Positions 22,054 to 33,901 of a stretch of 64,000 nt of DNA are shown one piece after another (position 1 is the stretch's first letter; every line of letters starts with the position of its first letter). The stretch lies in contig MNCI01006052.1 of NCBI GenBank assembly GCA_015680685.1, positions 537,879-601,878 on the forward strand. Direction: 5' to 3'. Under the pieces are notes generated by a model that searched no databases, was not told the origin of the DNA, and worked only from the letters and a program-made list of their open reading frames with translations. Both the position numbers and the translations under genes were made by a program. The DNA comes from Gnetum montanum. Its lineage: Eukaryota > Streptophyta > Gnetopsida > Gnetales > Gnetaceae.

Positions 22054-22800
22054 ATAGTAGTATCAAAATTTGGTATCCCTATGGATCTAGCAATGATTAT
22101 TTTTATTCGTGACTTGCCAGTACCGTAGTTAGTAGTAGAGGTTCAAAGCTTTTTGAGGTTAGCAAGTTAGTACCATAGTATGATGGAATATTTTTCTTGG
22201 ATAGCATCTCCTTTGATTCATTTGTTGAGGAAGGGAACCCAATTTGTTTAGAGCCTAGCCTATCAGGCTACATTTAAGAAGTTGAAGCATAGATTAGTGA
22301 TTACTCTAGTGTTAGTATATCCTACACCAAGGCATCTATATGATGTTAACACTAATGCTTTGGGAGATGGATTTGGTTTTTGTGTTAATGTAGGATGGAC
22401 AAGTTTTAGCTTATACCTCTCATTAGTTGAAATTGCATGAGATTCAATACCCAATGCATGATTTAGCATTGGGATATGTGGTATATGTTTTAAAAATCTA
22501 GTAGCACTATTTCTATGGTAAGCAAGTAATCATTTGGACTAACCATAAAAGGCTCTAGTATCTTATGAGTCAATCATAGTTGAATCTATGGTAGTGTAGA
22601 TGGATAGAGTTGTTAGTAAATTTTGATTTTACCATCCGGTACAAGCTTGGAAAACACAACTAAGTGGTTAGTGTGCTAAGCAGGGTGGTTGGCAACCACC
22701 ATAGCCTTATTATTAGATTTAATATGCATGATGAAATGTAGCACCAATTACAACATAATCCATGGTGCCATAAGTTAAGGTAACAAGCTACTACTAATGG
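22054..22800 (+). pseudogene. Element E: chromovirus RT end and RNase H (decayed)
   Basis: The region resumes inside pol: YQATFKKLKHRLVITLVLVY is the RT to RNase H link, then DVNTNALGDGFGFCVNVG..FSLYLSLVE for the RNase H start, and a decayed WRHYL region. FDFTIRYKLGKHN-like residues (near 22620-22660) end it. The upstream half of this element is outside the window, beyond the nest. Confidence 0.78.
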
Positions 22801-24115
22801 GAATTTTACCATTGATAGCCAAGAAGTGTTGTGGCATGGAGATCAAAATTATGCTTCTAAGGTTATGCGATCTCGAAGGTTGGAGCAGGTCCACATGAGT
22901 AGGTACCCAATACAATTAGGTAGTGAGAAGATGTACTAAAGTCTATAGCATATGTATTGGTGGCCCAAAATGAAGAAGGATGTTGGTACATATGTTTCTT
23001 GATGCTTAATTTTCCAACAGGTGAAAACAAAACACCAAAAACCTCATCATTATTTACATTCCCATGAGATCCCAAAATGGAAGTGGAAAATAGTTGGTAT
23101 GGACTTCATTGTTGAATTATTATGAGCTTGAAGTAGACATGATACTATCATTGTTATGGTTGATCTATTGATGAAGTCTGCTCATATTCTTGCTACACAA
23201 GTTTCAGTGAGTAAAAAGGAGGCAACATGTTTGTTCATTGTAGAAAATTTGCATCTACATGAGGTGCCTTAGAAAATTATCAATGATCGTGATGCTTGAT
23301 TTATATTGAGGTTTTGGACAGCATTCCTAGTTGAAATGGGTACAAGATTAAACATGGGTACAACATATCATCCACAAAGAAATGGGCATATGAAGTAAGT
23401 GAACTAGATTTTAGAAGACATGTTACAAGCTTGTGCTTGAATGTTGCCCTTAGCAAAGTTTACATATAATAATAGTTACCAAGAAAGTTTATGAGCAACA
23501 CTATATGAGGCATTGTATGGCAAGTCATGTAGGACACCTTTATGTTGGGATGCCATTAAGGATTGCCAACAAGTAAGCACAAATGTGGTGGTGCAAACCA
23601 CAGAGTAGGTCTAAGTGATTCAAGATCAATTAAATGCTACCCAATATAGACAAGTGATGTATGTTAATTGCCATAGGATATCTTTAGAGTTTGCAATGGG
23701 AAATCATGTGTTCCTTTACATTCTACCCCTAAAGAGCCTTATGTAATTGGTATTGAGGTATATTGACCCATTTGAGATATTACAAAGGATTTGCATCATG
23801 ACCTATTAGTTGGCATTGCCCTTACAATTGTTAAATGTACATGATGTGTCTCTATGTTGAGATTATATGTATCTGATGAACAACATATTATAGATTAGTT
23901 AAATGTTCAACTCCAAGTAGATGCATCATATACAAAGAGCTTAGTACAAATTGTAGATCATATGGTGTAGCAACTATGTAGTAGAGTAGTTCCAATGGTA
24001 AAGGTTTTATGGAGTAGGAATGGATCCCCATAAGCTACTTGGGAATTGGAGTCAAGAATGCATACTGCACATCCAAAGACCTTCTAGGAGGAAGATTCTT
24101 TAAGGGATGAAGGTG
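22801..24115 (+). pseudogene. Element E: chromovirus integrase with chromodomain-like tail (decayed)
   Basis: Zinc-binding part MYWWPKMKKDVGTYVS..CLIFQQVKTKHQKP at about 22940-23040; core IPKWKWKIVGMDFIVELL, DTIIVMVDLLMKSAHIL, KIINDRDA..ILRFWTAF, GTTYHPQRNGH, ILEDMLQACA, FTYNNSYQESL and LYEALYGKSCRTPLCWD. The end (about 23960-24090) reads VVPMVKVLWSRNGSP..ATWELESRMH, the C-terminal tail of Tekay/Del-type chromoviruses that carries the chromodomain-like fold. Stops replace Trp and Gln at several places. Confidence 0.9.
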
Positions 24116-25300
24116 TAACACCCCTCTATTAGACCCCTTGGTATAGTTGATGGCTCCTCACATATATGTATATATAAGTCCAAGGTGTGGGTCTGGCTAG
24201 TTTGTACATGTTAGGAGCTTATTATGATTTTATGTGATGCATTACTCTTATATGATTTTTATGTCCCAATTACACATACTAATCCTATGGAATGGGTTAG
24301 ATAGGTGAGAAGACTAAAAGGAATAGAGGATTAGGGATAAGTGAAGAAATACCGTATGTGTTTATGATGTATATTGGGTTTATAGTGAATGTTTGACATT
24401 TATGCATTTGAGTTGTATGATCATGTTTGATAAAGCTTAGTCTTGAATATGTTATATGAATTTGCTATATGTATGATGACATTGTTGGGGTTCCATCAAT
24501 TTTTGATTTGGAGTCTTTATGTGTTAGTTATTGGTTGTGGATCTTGTGTATATTAGTTGAGCTGGAACAATTATTAATTTAGCTTGTAAAATTTGGCCAT
24601 GGATAACACCACTCGTGTATATAAAACATTAAAATACACACACAAGTCACGTAAACATTTCCAGCGAAGAAAACAACAACCCACAAATTCGGTTTCACCT
24701 TTTCTTGTTCCATTTTCTCTGTAGCGGACCATCCATCCCCACCATCGTTGGAAAAAATTTGTCCGCTGTCATGGATGTTTCCAGCTAGGAATGGTGAAGT
24801 TTTTCTGAGATAATTGCTGGTTTAGGTGTCCGTGTTCGAGAAACTGGTTGTCCAGGGTAGAGTCTCGTCCAGGTTTCAACTTCCATGGTTATTTGATTCT
24901 TCATGTTCTTTAGAATAAATTGGTGGATAACCTTTATCCTTCTCTTATTTATTGATAGGTTTCAACTTCCATGGTTATTTGATTCTTCATGTTCTTTAGA
25001 ATAAATTGGTGGATAACCTTTATCCTTCTCTTATTTATTGATTATGGTTTAGCGTGTGTACTCCTGTGTGGATGGGTTGAAGGGACCAGTAGTTAATTCG
25101 AATAGAATTAGTGCTTGGCTGCTTTGGAAATGTATTGGGGAAACTGGGCATCAGAGATGGAATTTTCTGTATGTTTTGGTGGTTCTGGACTTCACGTACT
25201 CTGATGGTTTAGCTACATCAAATGATTTCTATTTCTATTCTGAATTCTGACCAATTCAGTTTTGTTGTCCTTACGGTATGATCTAAAGGTGATGGTTCAG
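24116..25300 (+). mobile_element. Element E: 3' LTR, right end uncertain
   Basis: Begins TGTAACACCCC directly after the end of pol, the common start of chromovirus LTRs. A TATA-like GTATATAAAAC lies at about 24616-24626. The 5' partner is outside the window, so the right end cannot be fixed; it may reach beyond 25300. Confidence 0.65.
24871..25042 (+). repeat. Perfect 86-bp tandem duplication
   Basis: 24871-24956 and 24957-25042 are identical 86-mers, starting AGGTTTCAACTTCCATGG and ending CTTATTTATTGAT, inside the presumed E LTR. The surrounding element is strongly decayed, so identity points to a recent duplication or an assembly artefact. Confidence 0.95.
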
Positions 25301-27680
25301 TTTCATTGTATTCTGCTCTGGCTAAGACATTTCCCTCGACTGAAACGTAGGAGCCCATCATTTCCTTGAAGAATGAATTACTGATGTTATCGGTAACTGA
25401 GTGAAGTATCCAGCTTCATCTAGAACTTTGATCGTTCAGTTTTCTTGTTCTCGTCCTTAAGTTTAGCATAAGAAAGTAGTTTCACTGAAGAATTGTTACC
25501 ATTTTCAGTTACTGCCTTATATAAATCCATTTATATACTTTTGTTCAAGCTTAAGTCAATGCTTTCCTCTATGTGCAGTTGTGTTTAACAATGTGTGTTT
25601 CGTTAGATGGTTGATTTATGGCTCTGTTGGCATATAACATAGGTGGATGGTTGTTTTATGATTCTGCTGGTAATTTTGTTACATATGAGAGGCAAAAGTA
25701 ATTTTACTGTGACACAGTTGTTTGTGTCGTGGACACAAGAATAGTGTTCAGGTTGGTTAAGAATCTTCCTATCAGGGTTTTCTAGGTTGACTAGGAAGCA
25801 CATAAATTCTGATCTGCTTTTAGTGTTGTGGTGTGGTCTAGTGAAGTCTCGTAAAAATGATGTGCTGTGAAGTTTGCTTTAAGTTTGTTTTAAGTTGGTT
25901 AGTTTTGGTGGATTAAGCTGTAAATATGGACATGGTGATTGTGGTAATGATACATGTTGTCTTTGATAAAGAATGACATCGAAGCAAAAGTGTACGTGTT
26001 TTTCTTCTTATGGACATAGTAGTACAATTGGCTACAAATAATGCATCAAAACAATTGGGGATCTAGTTGCTATTAAGTTAGGGCTTTTTTTTTGTGGCAT
26101 AAATGAAAATGAAATTCTCAAAAACTAAAACAATGCTTTACCCCTAGATGGTCTAATAAACTATTGCATCTCAAATGCATGTCAGGGAGAACCAACTAGC
26201 AAGTAGCTCTATGGAAATCCAAAGATATTAGTTCTTCGTAACTAAACCTTTAACTTGTTTGATTTTTATTAGATATATGCCAGCTCTACTCATATTGGAA
26301 CTCTAATAATTTTGGCCAAGAGGCCAATATGTCGGGGGGGAGGGGAAGTGTATTTTTTTGCCCTCCATTTCACACACCATGTAAGATCCCACTATGGAGA
26401 AAAATGGATGAAAAAAATGTCATCTAATAACGTAGTCATTTGGATTATGGTTTTCAATATGAATATTAATTCTCAATAAATCAATTTGAGATTTTATTAA
26501 TTTGTAAAATATATAAGATTCTCTCGACCAAATAATAGCTATATATTATAAATATATAGCATGCCTAGCTTCTGTTCTTTTCTAAAGTCTTCTTGTAAGT
26601 GGGCTGCTGCTTACAGGCACCTTTGAATTTCAGGTTTACAGGTTTTTTTGACGTATAGGGGAATGACACCGGTAAATAATTGTATAAAAGTGGCGGTTCC
26701 TTCAACATTATACAGGCAAGGACGCTACTAATGTTAGAAAGAGTATATCAACGTTATAGAGTAAACCCTTCACCATAATCTTAAGTTGAAAATGCTACAA
26801 TTACCATCAAACAAACTCATGACAGAAAGGATAATAATCTTACCGGAGGGAACAAAAAATCTCAAGTCATATGGATGGATCCGTCTTTTTCTCCGCAAAG
26901 ATAATTAAGGTGAATTGCCTTGTTCAATTTCCCGAACTAGAGAGATTCATTCTGTGAGTTTCACTTTTGTTTATAAAATGTAATTTTGATTTTCTCTCAC
27001 GACAAAAAGAAGCCAAGTATAGATTAAATGTGACCGTATAAATAACAGGCTAAGAGGTTAAAAAGGAAATGTAATTTGATAACCGGTATGTCCTGGGTAA
27101 ATTTATAAACCACTAAATTACCAATGGGAATTTTGAGGGTGATGATCTTCTCTTCATTATGTCTTTTATAGATTGTTACAGGATAAGTGATCCAAAATTG
27201 CTTTCTAAGCTTCCAAGGAATTTCTAAACGCACTCCAAATCTAAACCTTATCATAAATAAAATAATCATTGTCACTAACTGTTTCTGTTGAAAAAAGAAA
27301 AACAGATCTAAAATCATCCACTTAACCAATTTACAGAACACCTAAATTATAACATGGCAGAGGCACAAATTTTTTGATTTGTTGTTTCATTTTTAGCAGA
27401 TTGGCACCCTGAAATTTTAAGCAAGATGCTTTTTGCAGTACCATTGCCGCCGTCATTGAGAGATGTCTACGTAACAAAAATTTGAATTTTCATCATGCCT
27501 CAAATGGAATGAATAGGAATCCTCACTTTCGAGGTAAAGATGACACTTACAGGAGGTTAATGTCCAAAGTTTAATTTAAAGACTATTTGCAACCCTCCAC
27601 ATAGATATTTCACATGCCAACATTTCATTTTTCTAAAGGGAAAAATGCGACGGACTGAACATCATAATAAAAAGATAAAA
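25301..27680. other. No recognisable gene; AT-rich
   Basis: Only short chance ORFs. A short G-run lies near 26332-26346. Nothing here matches a family I recognise; it is the region between element E and the 3' end of the RAD17-like locus. Confidence 0.5.
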
Positions 27681-27688
27681 ACAGAAAA

Positions 27689-28028
27689 CTACCATTCTTC
27701 TATTTCATCTTCAACCATTTCTTCTGCTCCCTTATTGTGGCTGTCGTTATAGTGCATCCAAGAAGCATTTTTGCCTTTCGGCAACACACTTGCACAGGTA
27801 CATAGTCATCAAGCTCAATTAGATCAATTTCAGTTGCTCAATTAGATCAATTTCAGGTACCAAGTCCATGTTCGTTCTTTCAAAAGATCCTGCAGAACTT
27901 GCTGGATGTAGGCATTGTGTTGATTGTGAAAACAAATACTCAAGAGGCTTATATTCGGTGGCCAAAACAGATAAACTATAAATCTTGCTTAATCCACAAG
28001 CAGCCCATTGCACGGATAACAATTCCAT
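27689..28028 (-). pseudogene. RAD17: RAD17-like, last exon (h)
   Basis: Starts after a GCAG acceptor at 28029-28032. It reads MELLSVQWAACGLSK, then SLSVLATEYKPLEYLF, a RAD17 C-terminal motif, and further on NKGAEEMVEDEIEEW and TAG at 27689-27691, the expected acidic end with terminal Trp. A 23-bp duplication near 27813-27856 puts TAA at 27819-27821 in the first frame. The EDEIEEW end lies in another frame, so at least one more indel is present. Confidence 0.82.
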
Positions 28029-28699
28029 CTGCACCCATCAAACACAGTGCGTTAGACACCTCTGTAATAAATTTGGAAACCAAGATCTACATATCAAATT
28101 ATTTCAGTGCATTAGCATCATCATAGAGAAACAACTTTAAGATATGTTTAGCTGAAATACAGGCTCATAAAGATTTTGCTAAGAAAAGAGGTAAAACTAC
28201 GAATCAGAAAAGATTCAGGAAGCGTGGATAAATTTTGAATGATTACTATAAAGTTATAATAGCCACCGGATACAATGCTGATAAGGCTAGGTAATACTAC
28301 ATTAAGCTGTGAACTTTCCCATCTTTTGGTTTCGCATCAAAGGATAAACCTAACGATTAGATTTATGTACCAATGTGAGAAGATACATGTAATCAGGATA
28401 ACAAAGCTTAGTTTGTCAAATGCAAAAGAGATACACACATTGCAAATTTCTACCTTATGGACGAGAAAGTGGTGCCATGTTACAGAGAATGCTTGAAAGT
28501 TGAGTGCTTAAGAGGTGCATCGATTGTAATACAGGTTGCTTCATCCAAGCAAGTGCAAGATGGTAAGAATTTCCAGGAACCATAACAGTTTGAGAAGATA
28601 TCATCACATGGACTTTTTAAATTCCAGATTTGAATTTTTAATGACTTTGAGTTTGCATGATAAAAAATGTAATAAATAAAATAGGGGATTGCCATGTGA

Positions 28700-29065
28700 T
28701 AAACAATTTCCAGTTTCCATAAACACTAATATTGCTAAATAGATTTTCTTCAATAATAGAAAGTGCTAGTCATCTTTTTATAAATTGATCATTTATTCAA
28801 GAAATTTGGAATAAGTTCAGGTGTAGTGGTCATAGTTCACTACCTGCAGCTAATTCTAGTAATAATTTGTGTTGGCTTGGCAACAACATCATTTTATAGA
28901 GGATAGCAAGGTAAGGTGTTGACAGTGCTCCCATGGTTTATTTAGTTTGTGGTATAGAAGGAATGAAATTTTAGAGTTTTTCAATAAAGGTCACAAAGCT
29001 TGATATAGGTGTAAGCTGCAGCTTTAGCTCTTTGAAAGGATGCTGCAAAATTTCAGAGGATTTAT
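28700..29065 (+). pseudogene. L1-type LINE relic: C-terminal zf-RVT region
   Basis: Reads ASHLFINCSFIQEIWNKF, the zf-RVT type end of plant L1 ORF2 (HLF..C.F..E+W), then LPWFI..VV..KE..FRVF near 28930 where plant L1 proteins have LPW..W..W.ERN.R.F. It is short, full of stops and without neighbouring LINE parts; it lies in a RAD17-like intron on the opposite strand. Confidence 0.6.
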
Positions 29066-29654
29066 AATTAGAACAATGTTGTTTAGTTATATCTCTACAA
29101 TAGGAATGTGGGCAATAGTTTATATGTTGTTTTGTTTATTCTTCTATAAATGAAATTATCTTTTAGGTGACCCAGCCACTACAAATCCAGAGATGTCCAT
29201 TTGATCAAAATAAATAAATAAACAAATTGATGTTTGTCTTTCATATTCTTTTAGGTTAATCCTTGATTTTGGCTGTGAATGAAACTGATGGAACAATTCA
29301 CAAGATGGTGTGGTTAACATCCATGGAGACTAATACCTTCCAATCCAGATAAGTTCAGGCCATAGAATCTGCTAGCAAATATTTTGCATCAATTATTCTT
29401 ACCTTAAATTTTATCTATATTTCATCAACAATTCAAGCATACTTTGTTTGCTATATGTCCAATATTATATGTAAGCTGGAATATGAAAAGAATAAAAGTT
29501 TCTTTGTAATCAAAAGCACGATGATTAAATGCATAAACGAATCTATTTGCACGACCGTGCAAACTGATTGTACTTTTCAAACCAAAAAACAAAAGGCAAA
29601 ACTCCGTGTTGATTGTAATTACTGTTTCAATGAGCAAAGGCAGAGAAACTTGCA

Positions 29655-29745
29655 GCTTCAGCATGTGCCTGGGATATTATGACTTCTGGAACTCCCATTT
29701 GTAGTGGACTTCTTGCAAGATTCTTTTTTAGAGCAAAGGTTTGTC
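29655..29745 (-). pseudogene. RAD17: RAD17-like, exon g
   Basis: After a TATGTAG acceptor (AG at 29746-29747) it reads NLARSPLQMGVPEVIISQAHAEA, matching the plant RAD17 segment [21 protein letters not shown] as I recall it. It continues to FSAFAH, where the family has FLHEN, and then meets TGA. The right end of the exon is uncertain. Confidence 0.72.
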
Positions 29746-30004
29746 CTACATAGCAATAAATGTGGTTAGAAAGATATCAATGACAGAATTTCTCTATGTT
29801 AGAAAATTTTACAGTATTAACAAAGAACTTCCAAGTTTTAGAGTAGTAAAAATGAAGCATTAAAATATTCTAAATGTTCATGCTGCTAAGGAATTAAAAA
29901 GTATAAATAAAAACAACACTTGGAACCGAAAATAACTAAATGATAAGGAAGAATGCTCAGCTGGCTCTGTCTAGCATGAAACTGCCTTTATTCCATCACT
30001 TAGG

Positions 30005-30112
30005 TTTGACCGTTTAGAGTATGGAGGTAATTCAGTAAGAGGTCCCTTGGAGTTGAATTTGTTGTTTGTACCCACAAGTCACATTCTTAACCAAGTGAAC
30101 TATGCTAAACTG
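30005..30112 (-). repeat. tRNA-like SINE remnant, tentative
   Basis: The minus strand reads TAGCATAGTTCACTTGGTTA (tRNA A-box-like), then about 30 bp later AAATTCAACTCC where a B box is expected. No target duplication was found. The assignment rests only on these two motifs and their spacing. Confidence 0.35.
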
Positions 30113-31105
30113 ACAATTATGTATTTTAAATACATCTTCAAAATATTATTCTAACACCAACAGTGATAAATTAAGTAATTCATACAAAATTCTACTTGTA
30201 GCAATTTAATTGCATCTAAAAAAGTCAATTGCACAACACTTAAAACAAAACATGTTATTCATCTTCTATTATCTATAATAGGCATAGCCTACATACTTCA
30301 TCTTGTTATTGAACATTTTCCCATCTTCCATTTTCAACTCTAGAATGTAGCAGTCCCATTCTTACTCTACTAATCAGTGTTAACATTTGCATGAAGATTG
30401 CTACTTTGTTGCATGCAAATATTCTACTTATCTATTGACCTTACCTCATTTAACATTCTCACAATAGAACTAGAGCTTCTTAGTAAAGAGATGCTTATTC
30501 TACCATCCAAATTGAATGCATAGACCAAAAAATATCAACAAGAATAAGAAAATAGACAAAGGAATACTAGGACATTTTTTTGCCAAATGACCAAAAACAT
30601 ATTGAACTTAGTTATAAATTTACTGAAAAATTCTAAAGTAGAATACATTCAATGACATTGTCTTGACCAGCACATACATTCCTAAAATCCTTGTAATCCT
30701 TAGTAGCCATGAAATATAATTGTATCGGTGGAAGATTAAAGGTTGACAAATAACTATCACTAGACAAAACCCAAACCCTTCAAATCAACTGTTTACAAAT
30801 AAGTAAATCATGTTTTAAAACATCTAGTTACCTTGCATGTGCCATCTAAAATTCTGATGGGTACAGCCCTTGAAAATTAGCAGTGGTTTAATTATAAAAA
30901 CCATCCTTGTGGATACATTTTTCGAATAAAGTTTTGAGGTTAATCTATATACGAGTACCATTATCATTAGATAATTTTAAAAAATGGATTATGCATAAAA
31001 GGTTCATTATCATCCTAGCCTTTGTCCTAACAAAATGGTGTCAACTCCATGAGTTCTCTATCTACATGAGTTCTCTATTTTCAATTTTTTCATATCTTTA
31101 ATCAT
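30113..31105. other. RAD17-like intron, nothing recognised
   Basis: AT-rich intronic sequence, without family matches in any frame that I could recognise. Confidence 0.45.
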
Positions 31106-32240
31106 TTTTTCCCATGTCTTTGTTGATCTTTCTTTCAGCGTCTTTCCTGAAATCATGATGAGGCAACCTTTTTAGAGAGGTTCATTAACTAATGTTCTTT
31201 GGACACACCATTTGTGTAGCTTATCTACAATAGAAGCTACTCCAAGTCTTCATATAATGTCTATATTATGTAATTTATATTTTCTTGTAACATTTATCAT
31301 CCAAGCATTATTGTTCATGCTTCTTTTTTACAGCCTAACATTCAGCATAGTAGAACTAATTACTGTTTTGTAGAATTTTAACTTTAGTTCTAATGGGAAC
31401 CTCTTATCATATAAAAGACCACTATTCTATTTTCATTTTGACTATCCTACCTCAATCCTATTTCGTATATCCTTTTCAATTTCGCCATCTAATTAGAGCA
31501 TTGATCCTTGGTGGTGGAACTATTTGCAATGAGAGAATTTTTGGCCTTGAATTGTTACTTCTATTCCATCATTGTTTATACTTTTATTGAAATTACAATT
31601 CATGTATTTTTTCTTCTACTAATTTAAACTTTTTGATTCTAGAGCATGTTACCATTTTGCAATCTTAGAAATAAATGTTACTTGAGCTTTATCTACCAAC
31701 ACAATATCATCTACAAATACCATATGCCAAGGGATTTCATCCTATATTTCCTTAGTTAATTCATCAATAATAATAACATGCAAGGACTATATGCAAATCC
31801 TTGATGTAGACCTATTGTGATGGGAAATCAGACATGATTCCATAAGTTCTTCTAATTCTAGTAGTAGCTCCTTCATACATGTCTTCAATCACTTTAATAC
31901 ATATATCAAGGCCATTTTTACTCCATGAGGCCCACCAAATAAAAATATCTCTAGAAACTCTATCATATACTTCTTCTAAGTCAATGAAGATCACATGGAG
32001 ATCTTCTCTATGTTTTCTAAATTTCTTCATTAATTATTGTATCGAAAAACAATATCCTCTATAGTAAATCTCACTAGCATAAATCCAAATCAATTTTCAA
32101 ATATTGTTTATTCATGTTTATGAAACCACTCTATGACTCTCTCCCAAAGCTTCATAGTAAGGCTGATAAGCTTAATCCTTCTATAGTTTGCACAATTTTG
32201 TACATCTCTTTTGTTTTTGTAAATGAGATCAGTAGTTGCT
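31106..32240 (-). mobile_element. RTE-type non-LTR retrotransposon relic (RT and C-terminus)
   Basis: Minus strand, from high to low coordinates: YKNKRDVQNCANYRRIKLIS and TMKLWERVIE (32100-32225), DLHVIFIDLEEVYDRVSRDI (about 31965-32005), IKVIEDMYEGATTRIR, then EIPWHMVFVDDIVLVDKAQV with the catalytic FVDD at 31706-31717, HALESKSLN, and finally FPLELKLKFYKTVISSTML and RLGVASIVDKLHKW (31190-31420). This fits plant RTE elements (FIDLEKAYDRVPRE, FADDIVL). Frame changes and stops are present. It lies in an intron of the RAD17-like locus, in the same orientation. Confidence 0.87.
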
Positions 32241-33489
32241 TTTTTTTCAATTTTAGGCATTTCTTCACCCTTCAAAATTTTGTTAAGTAATTGTGTTAGC
32301 CATGAGACTCATGTATTTCCTAATACTTTCCAAGCTTCTATGGGAATAGTATTTGATCAAACAACTTTGTTGTTTTTTATCTTAGATAACATGATCTTCA
32401 CCTCAAAGATGAAAAATTCATTAAGCATACTAAAATTTGGTTCTTTTTCTTGAATGTCCTCTTCGCATAATTCTTCATTTAATAATTTTTAAAAATAAAT
32501 TTTCCAATACAAAATTTCATTGTTTGATTATGCATAAAACTTATTATTTCACTTTAGTTTATTCTAAATTCATTACAAAATAAGAAATTCTTTGGACAAA
32601 TTTCATTGTGTGATTATGCATCAAACTTATTATTTAACCATTGTTAATTGAGTTGTGGTTACTGGTATAGGAACACCTCTCATTTTAACTTGTAATTTCC
32701 TACTATCTTAATGTTGTATGAGTTGTAGAGAGTCTCATCTCCAAACTTCATGTCATTTGAAGATCATTTCAAGGTATTTTGTGTGTTAGACTGGCAACTA
32801 TGAAGTGGGTGCAATTAGCAACTAATCATAGTTAGTAATTATGAGTCAATGCAACTTGTAGTGTGCTTAGACTCATTTTTACGTAACTTTCTTATGTTTT
32901 CTATGGTGGATTTGGTACTGCAATGTGGTTGTGACTTGCAAAAGGTCACAATCTACCCAAGATGCTAAAAGAAGTTGTGTCTAGTAGCCACTAACACTGA
33001 AAATTGGTTTGCTATCAAGAAATTGGCTTTTGGTAGGTTTACAAGGTGTTACAACCCGCAAGTCTTGGCATTGAAAACCACTTCAATTCAAGAATTTTGG
33101 CTTCAAGTAGTTGCAAGGGGTTTCAACCTGCAATAGGTCATAGTCAAAAGCTACCTACAAGTAGGTACAACCCATAGCAAGTTGCTGTATGGCACCAAAA
33201 AATTTTCAAAAACTGTTTCACCTGAAATGTTTAAGGATTTCAAGGATGCACTTTTGGCCAATTGATGCTTGTATCTAGGCTAAGGAGAAGAGCTTGAGAG
33301 GCAATTTGTAAGTCCATTAAGCATCTTGTATTGGTTGTTTGGCAATCGGATCTTCATCTAAAGAGAGGTGAGAATTGAGAGGGTTGTAAAGCCTTGTACT
33401 CTATAACTATTATTGTGTTGTGACATTATGGTATGTGTGGAAGGCCCGATACTTGCTAGATCGTTGAGGCCTATGTGTGCATGAGCCCT

Positions 33490-33689
33490 TTCTCATGTAT
33501 TTTAGATGTACTTTATTTCATGCATGTTAATTAGAGGGATTTTTAGTGGTGTTTTCCTTTCTACATGCATATTGACTTGAATTGTTTATTTGAGCTCTTG
33601 AAAACTATGTGGTTGATGGTCGATTGAGCATATGGTTGGGGTTTAATTACATAGGAATGATGTATTAAGCCTACAACCATACCAACCTT
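33490..33689 (+). mobile_element. Element F: end of the 5' LTR
   Basis: Matches 38670-38868 (shared CATTTCATGCATGTT, GTGTTTTCCTTTCTACAT, TTGTTTATTTGAGCTCTT, TGTGGTTGATGG and AGCCATACC-like end). Upstream of about 33490 the two sides stop matching, so the LTR starts are not resolved; one or both LTRs are rearranged. Confidence 0.7.
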
Positions 33690-33691
33690 AG

Positions 33692-33703
33692 TGGTATTAG
33701 AGC
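33692..33703 (+). promoter_or_regulatory. Element F: primer-binding site, initiator tRNA-Met type
   Basis: TGGTATTAGAGC, one change from TGGTATCAGAGC, just after the LTR end. This is the common primer of chromoviruses and differs from the tRNA-Asp sites of elements A and B. Confidence 0.8.
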
Positions 33704-33901
33704 AAAGATTGGAATGCTTGTGCCTTTGAATGCCATGTTTGAAATCTTTTCTTGAGGTTATGTTGACCTAACTATAAGCGTTCTTTTCATGCTTGGACAT
33801 GCCCAGATTTGTGGGCTTGTGCTAATTGTGCCTTAGAATTGTGTGGATTATGAAATATTTGTAATTGGGTGTTTGATTCTTGTTTTAATTGCTTGGTAAA
33901 C

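Noticed and set aside
26332-26346. G-quadruplex near 26.3 kb
   Set aside because: A single G run interrupted by one A, with no set of four spaced tracts.
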